Source: UMGS1590 sp963558655 (GTDB lineage Bacteria > Bacillota > Peptococcia > Peptococcales > Peptococcaceae). Taken from it: a DNA stretch of 64,000 nt. This document shows, in pieces, positions 51,277-59,667 of the stretch (position 1 is its first letter; every line of letters begins with the position of its first letter). The translations under genes and the position numbers were made by a program. The notes beneath the pieces are model-generated. The model did not search any database. It worked only from the letters and a program-made list of their open reading frames with translations, and was not told where the DNA came from. The stretch spans positions 7,198-71,197 of the forward strand of contig CAUWHJ010000015.1 in the NCBI GenBank assembly GCA_963558655.1, given 5' to 3'.

Positions 51277-52878
51277 ATGAAACGTTGTTGGAAAATGGGC
51301 GTGGTGCTGATGGTGTTGGTGCTGGGCGTTTGTGTGCCAAGGGCGGTGGAGGCGGCGACGGTGGACATTAACGGCCATTTGTACGATACGGCTGATAGCG
51401 CGGCGGTGTGTGTGAAAGAGGGCACCACGCTGATTTCTGAGCAGGTGCTGAGCGATGCGTTTTATCTGTCGTTGACACGTGACGGTGATGCATACACGCT
51501 GACGAATGCCTATGAGGATTTTCGCATTGAAGGGCACCTTGGTGAGCGCACGTTTACGATGGACGGCGAGGAGGTCGCTTTGCCGGTGGCGGCGCAGGAG
51601 AAGAAGGGTGTGCTTTATCTGCCGCTGCGTGCTTTGGCGGAGTGTTTTGGGTATGTCAATTGGTATGGCGATGAGGCGCAGACCTTGGTGCGCTTCGATT
51701 ATAACGACTTGAAGCATCTGCCGGAGGCGGCGCGCAGCGAGGAAGCGCTAACCGGTGATTTTGTGGGCGATGCTGCCATCGAGGTGCCGCAGGGGCATCT
51801 CATTGCCGCCGAGACGGCAGAGGGACCGCTGTACCTTACGCTCGACGAGAAGGGTTTTACGGTTGCACTGGGCACTTTGGAGACACCATTCATTCGCACG
51901 CAGCATGAGGGCTATCACCTGCACGCCTACTGGTTTGACGAGGATTATTTCTATTGGTGGGAATATCCGCTAAAAGAGGGCGCTACCACAAGCTATCTGT
52001 ATATGCAGTCTCGTGCCGAGGGTGCTCAGCCGGTTCTTTTGGCGGAATGTGGGCGCAGCTATACGCATCTTTATGGCAAAGACGCCACTGCCTGTTGCAA
52101 TGGTAATGTGCTTTGGGCGGCGCCGAACGCAGCTGGCGATGAGCTGGCGCTGTGGCTGTATCGTTCCGCCACGGGCGACACTGAAAAACTCGATAGCATG
52201 CCGCTTGTAGACGGCTTTGGCGCAACGATACAGGTGGCGTTGGACGATCATCGTGCTGTCTGGAGCACGTGCCGTCATGTGAAACAAAATATTCCACAAG
52301 ACGATGAGAAGTGGGCGCTGTCTGCATCGTATGGTGACCTCAAGTGTTACGACCTCGCCACAGGCACGACAACGAACCTTTCTCAGGGCTACAACCTGAT
52401 TGGCCCGGCGTTGGTGGGCGATTATCTGCTTGTGCAGACAGCGCTTCAAGAGGGAGAAAGCGCACAGGACAACGATGCTTTCTGGGTGTATGACCTTGCG
52501 AATGAGCGGTGGTGCTACCAACTGGGGCATACTGTGCTGGGGATTGATGCGCCGGCAGGCGAGGAAGCGGGCTATTTGACAGCGCCGATGCGTCTTGATG
52601 ACAACCACGTTGCGTTTGGTGCCATCGGCCGCCGTACTGCTTATGCGCTGCCTGTGCTGGATCTTACAAGTGGCACGGTTCATCCCGTGCAGCAGAGCGA
52701 TGGTGCACCGCTTCTGTGCCATCCGGACAATGCACTGCCGGAGGAACTGGACGAAGGTGAACGCTATCTCGATGGCGTGCAGCCGCTGAACGCGCTTGGT
52801 CACAACCTTGCCACGGTGCGCATTGTCAAAGATGGAGAACGCAGGGAAGAAGCCTGGCCGCTGCATTTTGAGTGGTAG
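51277..52878 (+). CDS. Secreted protein with stalk-domain N-terminus and beta-propeller-like body
   Basis: The protein has 533 residues. The signal peptide is VVLMVLVLGVCVPRAVEA. Residues 30-145 resemble the copper amine oxidase N-like domain (EKKGVLYLPLRALAECFGYV, NWYGDEAQTLVRF). The remainder has repeated YDL/LDLTSG-type blades (LKCYDLATGTTTNLSQGYNL, WVYDLANERWCYQ, LPVLDLTSGTVHPVQ), consistent with an incomplete beta-propeller or DUF5050-like fold. There is no SLH, LPXTG or other anchor. AAGGAG is 10 nt before ATG 51277. It is probably an extracellular sensor or binding protein; the ligand is unknown. Confidence 0.7.
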   Translation: MKRCWKMGVVLMVLVLGVCVPRAVEAATVDINGHLYDTADSAAVCVKEGTTLISEQVLSDAFYLSLTRDGDAYTLTNAYEDFRIEGHLGERTFTMDGEEVALPVAAQEKKGVLYLPLRALAECFGYVNWYGDEAQTLVRFDYNDLKHLPEAARSEEALTGDFVGDAAIEVPQGHLIAAETAEGPLYLTLDEKGFTVALGTLETPFIRTQHEGYHLHAYWFDEDYFYWWEYPLKEGATTSYLYMQSRAEGAQPVLLAECGRSYTHLYGKDATACCNGNVLWAAPNAAGDELALWLYRSATGDTEKLDSMPLVDGFGATIQVALDDHRAVWSTCRHVKQNIPQDDEKWALSASYGDLKCYDLATGTTTNLSQGYNLIGPALVGDYLLVQTALQEGESAQDNDAFWVYDLANERWCYQLGHTVLGIDAPAGEEAGYLTAPMRLDDNHVAFGAIGRRTAYALPVLDLTSGTVHPVQQSDGAPLLCHPDNALPEELDEGERYLDGVQPLNALGHNLATVRIVKDGERREEAWPLHFEW

Positions 52879-52895
52879 AGGCTGCATAAAACAAA

Positions 52896-52929
52896 AAACA
52901 GCGTGCTCGCAGGAGTACGCTGTTTTTTT
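52896..52929. terminator. Bidirectional terminator
   Basis: aaacagcgt/acgctgttt stem with T7 on the plus side, between convergent genes. Confidence 0.75.
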
Positions 52930-52930
52930 G

Positions 52931-54271
52931 TTAGGCGTCTTTTTGCCAGAGTTCGCCGCGCAGCCTGCGTAAGATGATGATGGCAAGCAATGCGCTGAGC
53001 GTGGCGCTGGCCGGCAGATTGAGCCAGATACCGGTGAGACCGAGCGGCCAGAAAAGCACCAGCATAAGCAGCGGAAAGAGAAAGGCAAAGCAGACAGAAA
53101 TAAGCGCGGCATAAAAAGGTTTGCCGATGGCACTCATGTAGCTTTGCGTGGCAAAGCTGAACCAGCGTGTGAGGTAAGTAAAGCTGAACAGCCCCAGCGC
53201 ACTGGTTGCCATGGTAAGCAGTTCTTTGTTGGCATCGGGCACAAAAAGGCGGGTCACCATCTCAGGCATGGTGCGCACAAGCAGCATCATACCGATGGTG
53301 CAAACAGCGGCCCCGATGAAGCAGCAGCGTTCAATGGCGCGCACACGGCTGTATTTCCGTGCGCCCCAGTTGTAACCCACAGATGGCTGCAAGGCGTCGC
53401 AAATACCGTAGAGCAAAGGCTGGATAAGACCATCAACAAAGAGCAGCACGCCGTAACCCGATACTGCCATGGCTCCGCCCAGCCGCACGAGGATGGCGTT
53501 CATGAGAATTTCTGTGATACGGGCAGAGACATTGTTGAGAAAGTTCGGTGTGCCGCAGCTTACAATGCGGCGCAGCAGTTTGAAACTGAAATGCGGGCGC
53601 GTGAAACGCAGCACCGACTTTTTGCGCAGAAAAGGAACATAGGCGATGAGCACACAAATGCCCATGCCAAGACTGCCTGCCAGCGCTGCTGCCCATACGC
53701 CCCAGCCGAACATACCGAGAAAGAGCAGCTCCAGCCCGCCGCAGAGCACGCTCATGAGAATGTTCAACGCCAGACTGCCGTGAATAAACCCAGAGATGCG
53801 CAGGAAATTGTCCATGGCGAACATACAGGTTGTCAGTGGTGAACAGAGCGCATACACGCGCAAATATTGCACAGCCATAGCGGCAAAATCGCCTTCTGCA
53901 CCCATCAGGTGGATGAGCGCTGGTGCGGCGGCAAAAAGCGCCGTACCAATGAGGATGCCAAGGATGTGGATGAGTAAACAGGCACAGGTGAAGATGTTGT
54001 TTGCTTCTTTGTGTTCGCCGCGGCCGAGTGCGATAGAAATTGGCACCGATGCACCAACACCGATCAGATCAGCCAGGGAAAAATTGATAATAACGAAAGG
54101 CATCGCCAAGTTGATGGCGGCAAAGGCTGTGGCGCCAATGAACTGCCCCACAAAGACACCATCAAGCGTGTAGTAAAGAGACGAGGCCAGCATACTGATG
54201 GCCCCAGGAACGGCGGCCATAAAGAAAAGCCGCACCGGCGGTGTTTTGGAAAACAATGTCGGTGAATCCAT
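52931..54271 (-). CDS. MATE-family efflux transporter (2), MarR-linked
   Basis: The 446-residue protein has 12 TM segments. Half 1 has FFMAAVPGAISMLASSLYYT and VGASVPISIALGRGEHKEAN. Half 2 has IVSCGTPNFLNNVSARITEI and LQPSVGYNWGARKYSRVRAI, the MepA-like signature. It exports drugs or metabolites driven by Na+ or H+. AAGGAGG precedes the ATG. It lies 24 nt downstream of the MarR regulator on the same strand, so the two probably form one autorepressed operon. Confidence 0.85.
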   Translation of the reverse strand: MDSPTLFSKTPPVRLFFMAAVPGAISMLASSLYYTLDGVFVGQFIGATAFAAINLAMPFVIINFSLADLIGVGASVPISIALGRGEHKEANNIFTCACLLIHILGILIGTALFAAAPALIHLMGAEGDFAAMAVQYLRVYALCSPLTTCMFAMDNFLRISGFIHGSLALNILMSVLCGGLELLFLGMFGWGVWAAALAGSLGMGICVLIAYVPFLRKKSVLRFTRPHFSFKLLRRIVSCGTPNFLNNVSARITEILMNAILVRLGGAMAVSGYGVLLFVDGLIQPLLYGICDALQPSVGYNWGARKYSRVRAIERCCFIGAAVCTIGMMLLVRTMPEMVTRLFVPDANKELLTMATSALGLFSFTYLTRWFSFATQSYMSAIGKPFYAALISVCFAFLFPLLMLVLFWPLGLTGIWLNLPASATLSALLAIIILRRLRGELWQKDA

Positions 54272-54294
54272 GATTCCTCCTTAACGTGTTCTGA

Positions 54295-54735
54295 TTAGCT
54301 GTCGATTTCTTGGCGCAAAAGCGCAATGTATTTCTGTGTCAAGGTAAGCAGCGTTTGCTGTTCTTCTGTGCTTAATCCGGCGAAAGCACGTTCTTCACAG
54401 GCAATGAGTGGCGCAACAATGCGTGCTGTCAAAGTACGGCCGTGTTCTGTGAGCACCACACGCTTGCTGCGGCGGTCGTCGGGGGCATCTTCCAAGCGCA
54501 CCGCACCTTCTGATTCCAGGCGTTTGAGGATAGAATTGACCGTTTGCGGTGGATAATGCCAGTTTGTTGCCAGTTGACGCTGCGTAGGCGGCTCGGTATT
54601 TTCATAAAGGGTACAGAGCAGGAGCAGCGCAGTTTCTGACAGTTTGTAGCGCTTGGCGTAATTGTGATAGATACCGTCGGCTTCATTCCACAGTTGGTTA
54701 AAAGCGGCGGCAGATGGTTCGTTGGTGGCAGTCAT
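54295..54735 (-). CDS. MarR-family regulator of MATE-2
   Basis: The 146-residue winged HTH has KLSETALLLLCTLYENTEPP, TQRQLATNWHYPPQTVNSIL, KRLESEGAVRLEDAPDDRRS and KRVVLTEHG. ATG 54735 has AAAGGAG 8 nt upstream; longer frames lack ribosome sites. The promoter spacer carries TCCGTTTTCGGA, and a second copy (TCCGATTTCGGA) lies just after the start, so autorepression of the marR-MATE operon is likely. Confidence 0.82.
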   Translation of the reverse strand: MTATNEPSAAAFNQLWNEADGIYHNYAKRYKLSETALLLLCTLYENTEPPTQRQLATNWHYPPQTVNSILKRLESEGAVRLEDAPDDRRSKRVVLTEHGRTLTARIVAPLIACEERAFAGLSTEEQQTLLTLTQKYIALLRQEIDS

Positions 54736-54752
54736 GGGCAAAACTCCTTTCG

Positions 54753-54800
54753 TCCGATTTCGGATGGTTGAAGTATAATCCGTTTTCGGATGATTGTCAA
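54753..54800 (-). promoter_or_regulatory. MarR/MATE-2 promoter with two TCCGA...TCGGA operators
   Basis: Minus strand TTGACA (54800-54795), 17 bp, TATACT (54777-54772). Operators at 54779-54790 (in the spacer) and 54753-54764 (downstream of the start). Confidence 0.75.
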
Positions 54801-54813
54801 GGCTGGTTTGCCT

Positions 54814-54934
54814 TGTGGAAAACGTGGAAGCCTGATGCCGGCGTGTTTGTCGGGTGTTCTCCACGTGGGCTGTGGATAAGTCTTAGGAAAAGTCGAGAGT
54901 TTTCCACAAAATGCGGTGGAAAAGCTGGGGATAA
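54814..54934. other. Cluster of DnaA-box-like sequences
   Basis: In 121 bp: TGTGGAAAA (54814), a perfect DnaA box TGTGGATAA (54871-54879, reverse of TTATCCACA), TTTTCCACA (54900-54908), GGTGGAAAA (54915) and TGGGGATAA (54926-54934). An AT-rich stretch (about 55060-55100) follows. The whole 54736-55201 interval holds no credible gene. Confidence 0.5.
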
Positions 54935-55201
54935 GCAGGGGAAATCCAGCTTTTGTGTAGCAAAAATGCGATGGTTGGGCGAAAAGAAAAGAATAGGTAA
55001 AATGTGATGACAATTTGGGAAAAGTTCTCTGCGCCCGCACCAGGCGACGGTATAGGAAAGAATTATCTAATTTTCGGACTTTTATAGCATTTTATACTTG
55101 CAAAGGTTGGCAGAAGAGCCTATGATAGAGATACGCCCATATTTTTGCGGCGAAGTCTCTCATCCGGGATTATGTAGAATTTGTAGAATGGAGGAATTAG
55201 G

Positions 55202-56230
55202 ATGAAGATGAAAAAATGGATTGCCGGCATTGCGCTCGGCAGTATGATGTTGTTGGCAGGTTGTGGCGGCGGTAACGCTGACAGCGCAGCAGGAGAAGGT
55301 AGTGCCCAGTCGGAGGCAAATGCAGATGCGCTGCAAATTGGTATCATTCAAACCACCGCACACACAGCGCTTGACCGCGCCCGTGAAGGGTTTGAAGATG
55401 GCTTGGAAGAAGCCGGTTACACCATCGGCGAAGATGTCGTTATCGATTATCAGAATGCCCAAGGTGACCAGTCTAATCTGAACACCATCACCAGTCAATT
55501 CGCCAGCGACAAGAAAGACCTTGTATGCGCCATCGCCACCCAGGCAGCGGTGCAAATGATGAGCGCCAGCTCCGATATTCCAATTGTCGGCACGGCCATT
55601 ACCGACTATGAAAGCGTTGGCCTTGTCGAATCCAACGATGCCCCTGGCAGCAATGTCACTGGTACCAGCGACATGAACCCAATCGAGGACCAGGTTGCCC
55701 TCATGCAAGAGCTGTTGCCTGACCTTAAATCCGTCGGCGTGATGTACTGCTCCGCAGAGGAAAACTCTCGCATCCAGGTTGAACAATTCAAAGAACAATG
55801 CGAAGCAGCCGGCATCTCTGTGACAGAGATGACCGTCTCCAACGTGAACGAAATCCAGCAGGCTGCAACGAGCCTGATTGGCGAAGACATCCAGGCCATT
55901 TATGTGCCTACTGATAATACCCTGGCATCTGCCATGCCAACGCTCACCGGTGTGACCAATGAATCCAAGATTCCTGTTTTCACAGGTGAAGTAGGTATGC
56001 TCTCCGGCGGCGGTTTGGCCACCGTTAGTGTCGATTACTACGAACTCGGCAAACAGACCGGTGCCATGGCTGCTCAAATCCTCAAGGGCGAAGCAGAACC
56101 AGCCACCATGCCAATCGAAATGCCAGCCAACACCACCACAGAGATCAACCAGGAAGAAGTTGATCTGCTCGGTATCACGGTGCCGGATGCCTTACAGGAA
56201 TTTGTTGGCGAATACGCTGCTGAGGAATAA
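55202..56230 (+). CDS. ABC transporter substrate-binding lipoprotein (ABC_sub_bind/TrpX type)
   Basis: The protein has 342 residues. A lipoprotein signal ends at the lipobox LLAGC (Cys about 21), followed by a Gly/Ser-rich linker. The PF04392 two-lobe fold shows LQIGIIQTTAHTALDRAREG, VIDYQNAQGDQSN, SDIPIVGTAITDY, LPDLKSVGVMYCSAEENSRI, AIYVPTDNTLASAMPTL and VSVDYYELGKQTGAMAAQIL. Related systems take up aromatic amino acids or other small molecules (TrpXYZ is one named example). GGAGGAATTAGG precedes the ATG. It heads the operon with permease and ATPase, although a terminator-like hairpin and a separate promoter lie before the permease, as is common for abundant binding proteins. Confidence 0.85.
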   Translation: MKMKKWIAGIALGSMMLLAGCGGGNADSAAGEGSAQSEANADALQIGIIQTTAHTALDRAREGFEDGLEEAGYTIGEDVVIDYQNAQGDQSNLNTITSQFASDKKDLVCAIATQAAVQMMSASSDIPIVGTAITDYESVGLVESNDAPGSNVTGTSDMNPIEDQVALMQELLPDLKSVGVMYCSAEENSRIQVEQFKEQCEAAGISVTEMTVSNVNEIQQAATSLIGEDIQAIYVPTDNTLASAMPTLTGVTNESKIPVFTGEVGMLSGGGLATVSVDYYELGKQTGAMAAQILKGEAEPATMPIEMPANTTTEINQEEVDLLGITVPDALQEFVGEYAAEE

Positions 56231-56261
56231 ACTTTGTACCCCACCGGCGCTGGCCGGTATG

Positions 56262-56299
56262 ACGAAGGGTCTCCCCTGTGGCGGCCCTTCGTTTTGTTT
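56262..56299 (+). terminator. Intra-operon terminator after the binding protein
   Basis: acgaaggg/cccttcgt then TTTTGTTT. It probably sets a higher level of binding protein than of the membrane components. Confidence 0.65.
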
Positions 56300-56356
56300 G
56301 TTTATTCCGACTATTGGTTTTTTCGCGGAAGATGTTGGGAGAAACGTCCAGCCTAT

Positions 56357-56364
56357 GCTATAAT
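56357..56364 (+). promoter_or_regulatory. Internal promoter before the permease gene
   Basis: TATAAT at 56359-56364 preceded by ATGC, about 50 bp before the ATG. Confidence 0.5.
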
Positions 56365-56415
56365 GTATGACGGACGTTCCGCCCACCGCGTTTTGGATGA
56401 AATTGGAGGGCAATT

Positions 56416-57294
56416 ATGGAACTCGTATTATCAACAGTGGCGCAAGGCTTGCTTTGGGCAGTGCTCGCCATTGGTCTTTTTATTTCATTTCGTATCTTAG
56501 ATGTGGCGGATCTGTCCATTGAAGGGACCTATCCGCTCGGCGGCGCCATTGCCGTCATGACCATTACCGGCGGCGGCTCGCCGCTGTTGGCTGTGCTTTT
56601 GGCATTTGTTGGCGGTTGTCTGGCCGGCGCTGTCACAGGCTTTTTACACACCAAACTCAAAATTCCAGCCCTTTTGGCAGGGATTCTTACCATGATTGGG
56701 TTGTACTCCATCAACTTGCGTATCATGGGGCGCGCCACCACGTCCATTTTGGGCGAGGACACCGTTTATACCTTCTTTGAAGGCCTCTTGGAAAGCAAAG
56801 TAACCGCTACCCTTATTGTTGGTCTTTTGGCCACGTTGGTGGTGTGGTTCTTCTGCTACATCTTCTTCGGCACCGAACTTGGCGCTGCCATTCGTGCTAC
56901 CGGTGACAATCCGCAGATGATTCGTGCCCAGGGTATTAACACCGATATTACCATTATGCTTGGGCTTATCATTTCTAACGGTTTTGTTGGTGTCACAGGC
57001 GCTCTGCTCAGCCAGTCCAATGGCTATGCCGATGTCAACATGGGGACAGGGGTGCTCGTTACGGGGCTGGCCTCCATCATCATCGGTGAAGTGCTCTTTG
57101 GCACACGCAGCTTCAAAAACTGGCTCATTAGCGTGGTGCTCGGTTCCATTGTTTATCGTGCCGTGGTCGCCTTCGTGCTCTGGCTGGGCATGAACCCAAA
57201 CGACCTCAAGCTGCTCACCGCTGTCATCGTTGCTGTTGCGCTGGCGCTGCCGCTCATCAAGAGCAAAATGCAGAAGATGCGCTCAAACGTGTGA
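56416..57294 (+). CDS. ABC transporter permease (TrpY type)
   Basis: The 292-residue protein has 8-9 TM helices in the BPD_transp_2 fold: QGLLWAVLAIGLFISFRILD, VADLSIEGTYPLGGAIAVMT, AGAVTGFLHTKLKIPALLAG, GAAIRATGDNPQMIRAQGIN (the cytoplasmic coupling segment with RATGDNP) and GVLVTGLASIIIGEVLFGTR. It forms the membrane channel for the binding protein at 55202 and the ATPase at 57308. GGAGGGCAATT lies before the ATG. The stop is 13 nt before the ATPase start. Confidence 0.85.
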   Translation: MELVLSTVAQGLLWAVLAIGLFISFRILDVADLSIEGTYPLGGAIAVMTITGGGSPLLAVLLAFVGGCLAGAVTGFLHTKLKIPALLAGILTMIGLYSINLRIMGRATTSILGEDTVYTFFEGLLESKVTATLIVGLLATLVVWFFCYIFFGTELGAAIRATGDNPQMIRAQGINTDITIMLGLIISNGFVGVTGALLSQSNGYADVNMGTGVLVTGLASIIIGEVLFGTRSFKNWLISVVLGSIVYRAVVAFVLWLGMNPNDLKLLTAVIVAVALALPLIKSKMQKMRSNV

Positions 57295-57307
57295 GGAGGT
57301 GTGTGCC

Positions 57308-58108
57308 ATGTCTATGTTAGATTTGAACGGTATTGAAAAAACATTTTTCCCTGGCAGTGTCAACCAGAAAAAAGCACTGCGCGGCTTGGACTTGCATCTT
57401 GAAGAAGGCGACTTTGTCACCGTCATCGGTGGTAACGGCGCCGGCAAATCCACCATGCTTAACGCCATTGCAGGTGTCTTTCCTGTTGACAAAGGCCAGA
57501 TTCTGATTAACAATGTTGATGTCACAAAGTTGCCTGAGCACAAACGTGCCGCTTTCATTGGCCGTGTTTTTCAGGACCCAATGATGGGCACTTGTGCCAA
57601 TATGCAGATTGAAGAAAACCTTGCCATCGCTTCTCGCCGTGGCAAGCGCCCGGGGCTGCACTGGAGCTCTCGTGCTAAAGACCGCGCCTTCTTCCAGGAA
57701 CGCCTGGCCATGCTCGGCCTTGGCCTTGAAGAACGGCTCACTGCGCGTGTCGGCCTTCTTTCCGGCGGTCAGCGTCAGGCGCTGACGCTGCTTATGGCCA
57801 CTCTCAAGCGGCCTGATCTGCTTCTTTTAGACGAACACACCGCGGCACTTGACCCAAAAACTGCCGCCAAAGTGCTCGACATTACCGACCACATCGTCGC
57901 CGAATCGGGACTCACCACCATCATGATTACCCATAATATGCGCGACGCCATCAACCACGGCAACCGCCTTGTCATGCTTTCCGAAGGGCGTGTCGCCGTA
58001 GACATCCGCAAAGCGGACTATCCTGATCTCTCCGTGCAGGATCTTTTACAAATGTTTGAGAAGGCCAGCGGCGACGCCATCTTGAGCGATGCGCTGCTCC
58101 TTTCTTGA
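57308..58108 (+). CDS. ABC transporter ATP-binding protein (TrpZ type)
   Basis: The 266-residue ATPase has Walker A GGNGAGKSTMLN, Q-loop IGRVFQDPMMGTCANM, signature LLSGGQRQALTLLMA, Walker B LLLLDEHTAALD (catalytic Glu) and H-loop MITHNMRDAI. It powers import through the permease at 56416. ATG 57308 has GAGGAGGT 7 nt upstream. It is the last gene of the importer operon; acetate kinase begins 37 nt later. Confidence 0.88.
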   Translation: MSMLDLNGIEKTFFPGSVNQKKALRGLDLHLEEGDFVTVIGGNGAGKSTMLNAIAGVFPVDKGQILINNVDVTKLPEHKRAAFIGRVFQDPMMGTCANMQIEENLAIASRRGKRPGLHWSSRAKDRAFFQERLAMLGLGLEERLTARVGLLSGGQRQALTLLMATLKRPDLLLLDEHTAALDPKTAAKVLDITDHIVAESGLTTIMITHNMRDAINHGNRLVMLSEGRVAVDIRKADYPDLSVQDLLQMFEKASGDAILSDALLLS

Positions 58109-58145
58109 TAAAATTTTCAAAATATCTATGAGGTGAAAGAAAACA

Positions 58146-59357
58146 ATGATCGTATTGGTTATGAACAGTGGGAGCTCTTCCCTGAAGTTCCAGCTTATCA
58201 ACATGGACAATGGCGAAGTCATGTCCAAGGGTCTTGTCGAACGTATCGGCATGGGCGGCGACGCTGGTTTTGAAGTCAAGGCAAAAGGCGAAAAGATCAA
58301 GAAAGACGTCACCGCAGACAACCACAAACAGGCTGTTGCCCTTGTCGTTGACGCCCTCACCAAAGGCGACCTCGCCGTTGTTGAAGATCTCAGCCAGATC
58401 GACGCCATCGGCCATCGCATTGTGCAGGGGGGTGACTCCTTCCCTAAGGCAGCCGTTGTCGATCAGCGCGTCAAAGACCTCGTTCATTCCTATGGCGCTA
58501 TGGCTCCGCTGCATAACTACGCTGCACTTGCTGGCATCGAAGCTTGCGAAGAAAATATGCCTGGCATTCCATCTGTCTGCGTATTCGATACGTCCTACCA
58601 CATGACCATGGACCCAGCACACTATATGTATGCGATCCCTTACGAAGACTACAAAACCCTCAAGGTTCGTCGTTACGGCGCACACGGCACCAGCCACAAA
58701 TATGTTGCACATGAAGTGGCTAAAGCCCTCGGCCGCCCAATCGAAGACCTCAAAATCATCACCTGCCACCTCGGCAACGGTGCGTCCATCTCTGCCATCA
58801 AGGGCGGTAAAATCATCGACACCTCCATGGGCTTCACCCCACTGGAAGGCCTTGTCATGGGTACCCGTACCGGTGACATCGACCCAGCTGCCGTGCTTTA
58901 CATCATGAAGCACAAAGGCCTCAGCCCAGATGAAATGGACACCTATGTCAACAAAAAATCCGGCCTTCTCGGCGTTAGCGGCATCTCCAACGACTTCCGT
59001 GACATCGAAGAAGCCATGGACAACGGCAACGAACGTGCACAGCTCGCTTACGATATGTTCGTTCTCCGTGCAAAGAAATACATCGGTTCTTACTATGCAG
59101 AACTGAACGGCTGCGATGCCATCGTCTTCACCGCCGGTATTGGTGAAAACGACGACCGTGTACGCGCTTCCATCTGCGCTGACTTTGACGCTCTCGGCAT
59201 CAAAGTTGACCCAGCGAAGAACGACGGCTGCCGCGAACAGCGTGACATCAGCGCCGACGATGCCAGCGTACGCACCTTTGTTATCCCAACCAACGAAGAA
59301 TACGCCATCGCTACTGAAACACTGGAAGCTGTTAAAGAAGCTGGCCTCGTGAAGTAA
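58146..59357 (+). CDS. ackA: Acetate kinase
   Basis: The 403-residue ASKHA-fold kinase has N-terminal VLVMNSGSSSLKFQL, IGHRIVQGGD, FDTSYH, the signature RRYGAHGTSHKYVAHE, HLGNGASISAI, GFTPLEGLVMGTRTGDIDP and VFTAGIGENDDRVR. It converts acetyl phosphate and ADP to acetate and ATP, the main ATP-yielding step of acetogenic fermentation. No pta is adjacent. Codon use is strongly biased to C-ending codons, as expected for a highly expressed gene. Only 37 nt separate it from the ABC ATPase, with AGGTGAAAG as ribosome site, so it may be partly co-transcribed. Confidence 0.97.
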   Translation: MIVLVMNSGSSSLKFQLINMDNGEVMSKGLVERIGMGGDAGFEVKAKGEKIKKDVTADNHKQAVALVVDALTKGDLAVVEDLSQIDAIGHRIVQGGDSFPKAAVVDQRVKDLVHSYGAMAPLHNYAALAGIEACEENMPGIPSVCVFDTSYHMTMDPAHYMYAIPYEDYKTLKVRRYGAHGTSHKYVAHEVAKALGRPIEDLKIITCHLGNGASISAIKGGKIIDTSMGFTPLEGLVMGTRTGDIDPAAVLYIMKHKGLSPDEMDTYVNKKSGLLGVSGISNDFRDIEEAMDNGNERAQLAYDMFVLRAKKYIGSYYAELNGCDAIVFTAGIGENDDRVRASICADFDALGIKVDPAKNDGCREQRDISADDASVRTFVIPTNEEYAIATETLEAVKEAGLVK

Positions 59358-59371
59358 TTCATGAATCCTCG

Positions 59372-59402
59372 GCTCCGACGCATCATGCGTCGGGGCTTTT
59401 TT
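59372..59402 (+). terminator. ackA terminator (first)
   Basis: gctccgacgcat/atgcgtcggggc then six T. Confidence 0.85.
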
Positions 59403-59405
59403 GTG

Positions 59406-59446
59406 CGCCAGATTGCTCCAAACAGGGAGTGGTCTGGCGTTTTTTT
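59406..59446 (+). terminator. ackA terminator (second, tandem)
   Basis: cgccaga/tctggcg with T7, only a few bases after the first. The rest of the 59358-59667 interval holds just the promoter at 59591. Confidence 0.65.
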
Positions 59447-59590
59447 CGTGTGTACGGCATCTTTCCCCACCATCTGACAAGGGCATAGGCAAAAGTTATC
59501 TGTGAGAAAAGCGACAGCGGCATGATAATGATACTTCATACAGGCATCACACCCATAAATTTTCGCGCTGTTCAAAAAAGAGTGAAAATA

Positions 59591-59619
59591 TTGACATTGC
59601 TCATCGTTAGGGGTATACT
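59591..59619 (+). promoter_or_regulatory. Promoter of the SDR/NTF2-like operon
   Basis: TTGACA (59591-59596), 17 bp, TATACT (59614-59619). Confidence 0.75.
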
Positions 59620-59667
59620 CCTATAAAATATCGGGAATCGACAACCAATCACGAAGGAGGAAAAATC

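Noticed and set aside
54714..55007. Plus-strand 97-codon frame in the DnaA-box interval
   Set aside because: No ribosome site, odd Trp/Lys-rich composition, and it starts inside the marR gene. The interval is better explained as regulatory.
57972..59492. Minus-strand open frame of about 500 codons across acetate kinase
   Set aside because: It is a shadow of the strongly codon-biased ackA gene and overlaps terminators. No recognisable domain.
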